From Opisthocomus hoazin (Eukaryota; Chordata; Aves; Opisthocomiformes; Opisthocomidae): a stretch of 64,000 nucleotides of DNA. Position numbers and translations under genes: made by a program. Under the pieces are notes generated by a model. That model saw only the letters and a program-made list of their open reading frames with translations, had not been told where the DNA came from and did not search any database. The stretch spans positions 8,310,992-8,374,991 of the forward strand of contig NC_134441.1 of the NCBI RefSeq assembly GCF_030867145.1. Direction: 5' to 3'. Below, piece by piece: positions 59,055 to 64,000 of this stretch (the first letter of the stretch is position 1; every line of letters begins with the position of its first letter).

Positions 59055-60052
59055 GTAAGAAATGTAAAGCTGTCTGTGTGCTGAGCAGGCATTTTCTGCA
59101 TGGACTTACTGAGAATTTGTGTGGGAAGTGGGAACAGCTGGGTGTGTCTCTTGACTAATTCTTGTGCTATTGTTAGTGGTTGTGGTTGAAGTGGATGGTT
59201 TATGGCTTCTCCCTATCTTGATTGATTGAACAGCCCAGAAAACACAACTCACACCTATGCATCCAAATCCTTAGCCCCTCATACTCTTCTGTGAGCTTAA
59301 AGCCTGTGTTGTGAGCTCCTGATACCACTGTGGAGGAGTAAGGTGCGGGAGAAGGGAAGGGTTGGTGCACCTCCTCAAAGTGCTCACTGCCTTCCAAATG
59401 GAAGCTCAATAATACATCACTGAACAGCTGAGTCATGAGCACGTTTTATTTGGCTCCTTCTGAGAGAGCAGAGTGGAAGCAGGAGCAGCTAGGGGTAGGA
59501 ACGAGAACAGCCAACACCAAGATTTACTTGTTGCTTAGATATTTAATTGCAGTGTGACACTGGCAGCAATATGGAAGAGTAACAAACTCTGGTGTAGTTT
59601 AAAAGAAGTTTGCTCTAAAGGCAAATGGAGATCCAAGAGAAATCACACCCTACAGCATCTCTCTTAAGCATCAGTAATACATGCTAGAGGAGTCCTTTCT
59701 AGGCCATCTAAATTCTTCCTAGCCAGAGAAATCTTACTTTCCCAGCAGGTTTTATAGACTGGGGAGAGAGCGTAGTCATCTACTGTCTAAGGCAAGGTAT
59801 AGATTGCAGTATTCTTATCTACAGTATCCTTAGTTTGCCAGTCCAGTTGACTTGCACTGGGACTTCTCATAACTGGAGCTGCTACATTCAGCATAAGGAA
59901 GCATAAGTATCATGGTCTGATACTGAGCTGTCAGTAATAGCAAGCTGTTACACTCTTCCAGAGCATCCCCTAGAGAGGGTGACAGGACATACTGGCAAAC
60001 AGTGTCATACCAGAGTTTGCAGGGAGTAAACAGGAATCTAGTAGGGAGAGAG

Positions 60053-60232
60053 ATGTACAAACTAGTATTTCTTGCCTTGTTTCTGCTTGTGCAATTTTTA
60101 GCTGCTGTGGAACTGAAGCAGCTTAATGATGTCTCCCCTCCCTCCAAAACCATATCTTGTGCTTCAGCAGCAAAGGCAAATGTCAGTATGGCAAGGACTC
60201 TAAGGTGTCCTCGGGAGAGCTTTGCATCTTAG
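60053..60232 (+). other. Small ORF with signal-peptide-like start
   Basis: ATG to TAG, 59 codons in one block. It starts MYKLVFLALFLLVQFLAAVE, which has the basic-hydrophobic-small layout of a secretion signal with a plausible cleavage after LAA. The following ~38 residues have two Cys and one N-x-S site. I recognise no family. Kozak context is moderate (G at -3, T at +4) and no promoter or poly(A) signal is clear. Probably a chance frame; listed because a hydrophobic leader directly after the ATG is not trivial. Confidence 0.15.
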
Positions 60233-62479
60233 CAGCTGTCCCCAGCACAGACATGGTATTGGGACAATAAAATGTTGCTCAGTGCTGCTGTCCTACAACT
60301 CATTAGGTCAGCTGTAAATATTAGGACTGCACAGTAAATACATATGCACATACTACCAGATTGTGCTGACTTGTTAAATATAAACGAAAACTTAATTAGG
60401 TTTAGAATGTGTCCCTCCCCCTCCTCATGCCCAAGAACATAATTTACCAAAGGGGGTGGGGGATGGAGGGGGAAGAACAAGCCCTCACAACCTGCTGAAA
60501 TATCATTATTAACATGCACATGAAAAGTCAATTATGCCAGAGGGAGGTATTTAAGTGAAGTGAGTTTCCATACTCTGGGATTACACCTTGGGGATTATAT
60601 ATTTCTTATTTATTTATTTTCCCTGAGATTTCTGCTGCTGCTTAGCAGTGAGGAATAAAAATGTTACCAAGAGATATCATGAAATCCCCTGAAGAAATAG
60701 CCAAATATGCAGATAAATAATTGTTCCCATCCCTATCAAGTTTCTCCCTCATCACCAAATCATAAAGGCTATATTCTATTGAGCCAGTACAGGTACGTCT
60801 TCTGGTGTTTAGTTTTAAATGACACCAGGGACTGGTCTTCCAACGCTTCCCTGGGGAGGACATTTTACCATACTGTTATTATTAGTTGCAGTATTTATTA
60901 TTTGTATTATAGCGGTGCCTTGAGGCTTCTACTCGGAGTGGGATCCTGTTAGGCTGGATGCTGTATATCTATATGGTAAAAGCAGTTTCTGCCTTGAAGA
61001 GCTCTCAATCTGAACAGTAAGAGCAGACAAAGAATGTGCAGGCAAAGGGAAGTAGGAAAGGGTGGAAATGAGGTATCGAAAGTCGTAGAGGAAACCTCAC
61101 AATGCGAAATACAGCTCTTTGGGGCTGACTCTTCATAGTGTTTGGGTTCTCAGATTAGTCCCAAATAATTTTTGATTATTACTTAAACCAAAAACAGAGT
61201 TGGATCCAATTGCCCATTTTCAGACTACGATGAGGTTTTCCACCTGAGGTGTTCTGCTAGTAGAAAAGCCAGTGCTGATCTCTTGCTTCCAAATTAGGAT
61301 AGTTAAGAGAGTGACCAAGGGGAGCTCCAGGTTCAAATCTCTGCTCAGTTTGGTTTAAGATGGGAAACTGCAGTCTGATACAGGGAAGGTAAACATTTTT
61401 AACGCAAGTCTCAGGGTTCTCTGGATATACAGTAGGGATTACTTCCCCTGTGTCCACCAGACAGTGCTTTTAAAATCACTTGGGTACTTACCCTCTTGTC
61501 CCTTTACAGGGGCCTTTGAAAATACCTGTCTTTATTGGGACATTTAGCTAGCTAAATACTTACATTCCAATTAGTTTTTTAAACAGAAATGTGCATCTGA
61601 GATTGAGACAAGTTTTGCACGTGGGCTAATCAATGAAAAGTACTCAAACCGTAATTCAGGGAAATTCAATGAAGTATAGTGGGAAGGAATTGGGCATGGC
61701 CTATTACAAGACTCAAAACACATACTTGGTTCAGGTCTTGCCAATATTGCTGGTGTCCTAGGCTGTTTTAATGAAAGATACCTTCCACTGTATTGCACGT
61801 GTTAAGTCTCGTACATTTCTTCCTTTCTCTTTCTGTTTTTCCTATTGAAAATAGGCAGATCTTTATATCCCGGGGAAGAACTTAATTAACATCATTAAAA
61901 AAAAAAGTCATCACAAACCAATACAAAAGAACCCTGAGACCTATAAAGCTCATCCAGAAGTGAAGACATAAAGACACGTTAGGATTCCTCAAGCACTTCT
62001 GAGCCCCTGCATTGATACACTTGCTTTACTAGTCATGGTTTTTCCACACGTTCTTGCCTAAGGCACGACAAATTTAATGGTGTATGTTTTGCTGAATTGT
62101 TGACTCTTGTTTTTTCATTCCTAAATTTCTAGTGAGGCATGAAAGAATGTTTGTGAGCAGGGCTTCATGTGTGCACAGCTCTGCAATGTCTCCTTCCCTT
62201 TTGCCCTGGTGTAGACTCACTTCAGCCAAGCAATGGATTACTAGAAACTGAATTAGATTAAAAGGGAAGCCAGGTTAAAGAACCACATTTTAGCTCCCTG
62301 TTAATTGTAACTTATCTAGTGCCTGGATAATTGCTCGTAAATACCTGCTGAGTTGCCAAGCCTATGTTAAGGCTTGTCAGTCTTGAATAAATCTTAAAGA
62401 CTTAAGGTCCTACTCTTTGATGCTACCCATCACTTCCCAGTCTAAAGGTAGGGCAAAAAAAGGCAGTAATGCTCAGCAC

Positions 62480-63060
62480 TCCAGCTCAGCTAATCTGGCA
62501 GAATGCATCAGAATCTTTATAAATGTGTGAAAAGGGCTGTGCAAGAGCTCCTGAAAAGGTCATTGGTATTTTTGGAGCGATAAATCATAGAGGGAAAGAT
62601 TTGCATTTTGGCTGTATAAAATCCAGAGCTGGATTAGAGAGAGCATACTTTGCAGTAATATTTCTCTCCTGACTTGTTTTATTAGCTTCCTTTAAACATG
62701 TTACATTATTGCTTATAGAATTTCATTTACTTGGATTGGCAGCTTGATAAATATGTCTATTGGCAATGATTTGGATTGCTCTGGGCATTAATATTATTAA
62801 AACCTGTCATAAGGAAATGTCTGAAAGATGACTTACTGTAAAGATTACAGCATGAAATAAATCATACAATGGTATTTGTTACCGTTTATGGCCTCTTGGA
62901 GCCGAGTCAATCCCTTTTTATGTTGCATTATTTTTCAAGTTTTTATAGCCTTACATTATATATCGCTGTCAGAAATGAACAGATGGGGTGTCAAACACGA
63001 GCCTTCTGAATAATTCCCACCCTCGGGTTATTTGTATGAAGGACAAGTGTAAAACTGTGT
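62480..63060. promoter_or_regulatory. Candidate conserved non-coding element
   Basis: AT-rich, non-repetitive sequence with many homeodomain-like TAAT/ATTA cores, evenly mixed words and no open frames of note. This texture is typical of deeply conserved vertebrate enhancers. In mammals the next gene downstream of KCNU1 is the developmental regulator ZNF703, which makes long-range enhancers in the interval plausible. This is judged on appearance only. Confidence 0.25.
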
Positions 63061-64000
63061 TCTCAAGAAAAAGCAGATAGATAGAGGTGGAGAAAGTGTT
63101 GTTACAGTGAGCAAGATCCCTTTTGTCAGCAGGCACATTGTGCTTTTGATCACTACCTGGTATTTACGCTGCAGGGTGGGGGCTCTGTGGAAAATTTAGC
63201 AGTCTGTTGGCGTAGCAAAAAACCTCACAAGTTAGACAAGTTTCATGTTCCTTCAGCTTTCCTTTTATTGCTAGAATGAGACACACACATAGAAGGGGTG
63301 TTTCAGTGACAGCCAAACCTCAGGGTTTGTGGAAAAGTGTTGGATGACTGTAGGTACCTCTCAAACACTTCAGGGGTGGAATAACAAAGAGTCCCTCCTG
63401 AGCTATGCAAATGGTATATCTGGAGTTTGGGATGTGTAAGGAAAGAACAACAGATATTTCAGACACTGGAAGTTTGTGAACTAACGTTAAGCAGGGAGCT
63501 CCTCTAGGAAGAGAAGATAGTGTTTTGCATTCCACTTTTTGTTGTGTGGGAAATCCCACTCTTCTTGCTGTGTATCTTTGAGGAGTACTTGTCAAAGTCA
63601 GGGTGACAGGTTGGATGGAATGCTACTAGAGCTGATAAATACACAAGCAGTTAGTTAGGTTGTCTGAGTTAAAAAATTCAGGTGGGAGACATTGTCCATG
63701 CATCCTTTCCCCCAGGGTTGCTTGCTTCAGATTGCCAGCCCCCAGAATCTTGTACAGGTACACAGAATATAAATGAGCATTATTTTTGGAACATGATTCT
63801 TTGTGGTGTAAACGAATCTTCAGGCACCCCAATACATTGTTCGTGTCGATGCAGGCTGGCTGAATCTTGCTCATGGAACATTGAGGTCTTATCCTCACTG
63901 AAATTTGCACAACCAATAAGACTGACTAATCATTGTGGTGGAGCAGGTATTTTAGTGGATTTCTGACACAGAATACCTAGCTTCCATGGTGTGCAAAATC

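Larger units (their letters stand above)
59055..64000. other. Right edge, no confirmed exon
   Basis: About 4.9 kb in which I find no RCK2 exon, RNA gene or recognised transposon. It includes a G-rich run at 60452-60473 with only three clear G-runs, a 59-codon frame at 60053-60232, an AT-rich block at 62.5-63.1 kb, and short open frames at 63.3-63.97 kb of no known family. It is either the intron before the RCK2 exons or, if the gene is truncated, its 3' flank. Confidence 0.45.

Noticed and set aside
60452..60473. G-rich run resembling a G-quadruplex
   Set aside because: Only three runs of three or more G are present; a fourth is just two G, so the motif is incomplete.
61855..61971. 38-codon open stretch after a good acceptor (cttcctttctctttctg...aaaatag), ending in TAA; looks like a terminal exon
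   Set aside because: A-rich, with no similarity to the channel family that I can see. It is in the wrong phase to follow candidate exon 19, where the required frame stops after 10 codons. Open length is compatible with chance.

Overview
The window looks like a bird (probably neoavian) nuclear genome: AT-leaning, intron-rich DNA with long gene-free stretches. It carries LTRs of endogenous-retrovirus families that I recognise as abundant in bird genomes, plus fragments of the sauropsid CR1 LINE. It has no bacterial-style gene layout. Species cannot be named from sequence alone.

Layout. (1) About 1-35.2 kb: no protein-coding gene I can support. It holds an ancient SINE relic (about 7.1 kb), a truncated LTR (about 7.63-7.92 kb), a perfect 20-bp palindrome (15.5 kb), a CR1 fragment ending in a cluster of small inverted repeats (33.28-33.65 kb) and a second SINE-like relic (33.9 kb). 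(2) 35.22-35.46 kb: a short CpG-enriched patch, the best promoter or 5' UTR candidate for the gene that follows. (3) 36.20-55.28 kb: eighteen phase-compatible exons on the + strand. They encode the first ~602 residues of a SLO-family potassium channel, best matched to SLO3/KCNU1: S0-S6, the pore and the RCK1 gating-ring domain. Introns carry two solo-type LTRs, both antisense to the gene, one CR1 fragment and a strong G-quadruplex motif. (4) 55.28-64.0 kb: no recognisable RCK2 exon. There is one plausible RCK1-RCK2 linker exon (58.96 kb), several weaker exon-like or ORF-like stretches, and an AT-rich segment at 62.5-63.1 kb that resembles a conserved non-coding element.

The channel is the only confident gene. 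SLO3 is the sperm K+ channel of mammals, working with LRRC52 and functionally alongside CatSper. CatSper is reported lost in birds, so an intact, splice-consistent SLO3 membrane and RCK1 region here is the main biological point. This copy has a TVGYGD filter rather than the TVGFGD I recall for mammalian SLO3. It has Arg where SLO1 has an RCK1 Ca2+-coordinating Glu, and it shows an unusually short S0-S1 linker. Whether the RCK2 half lies beyond base 64000 or has been lost cannot be decided here. I see no novel multi-gene system in the window.
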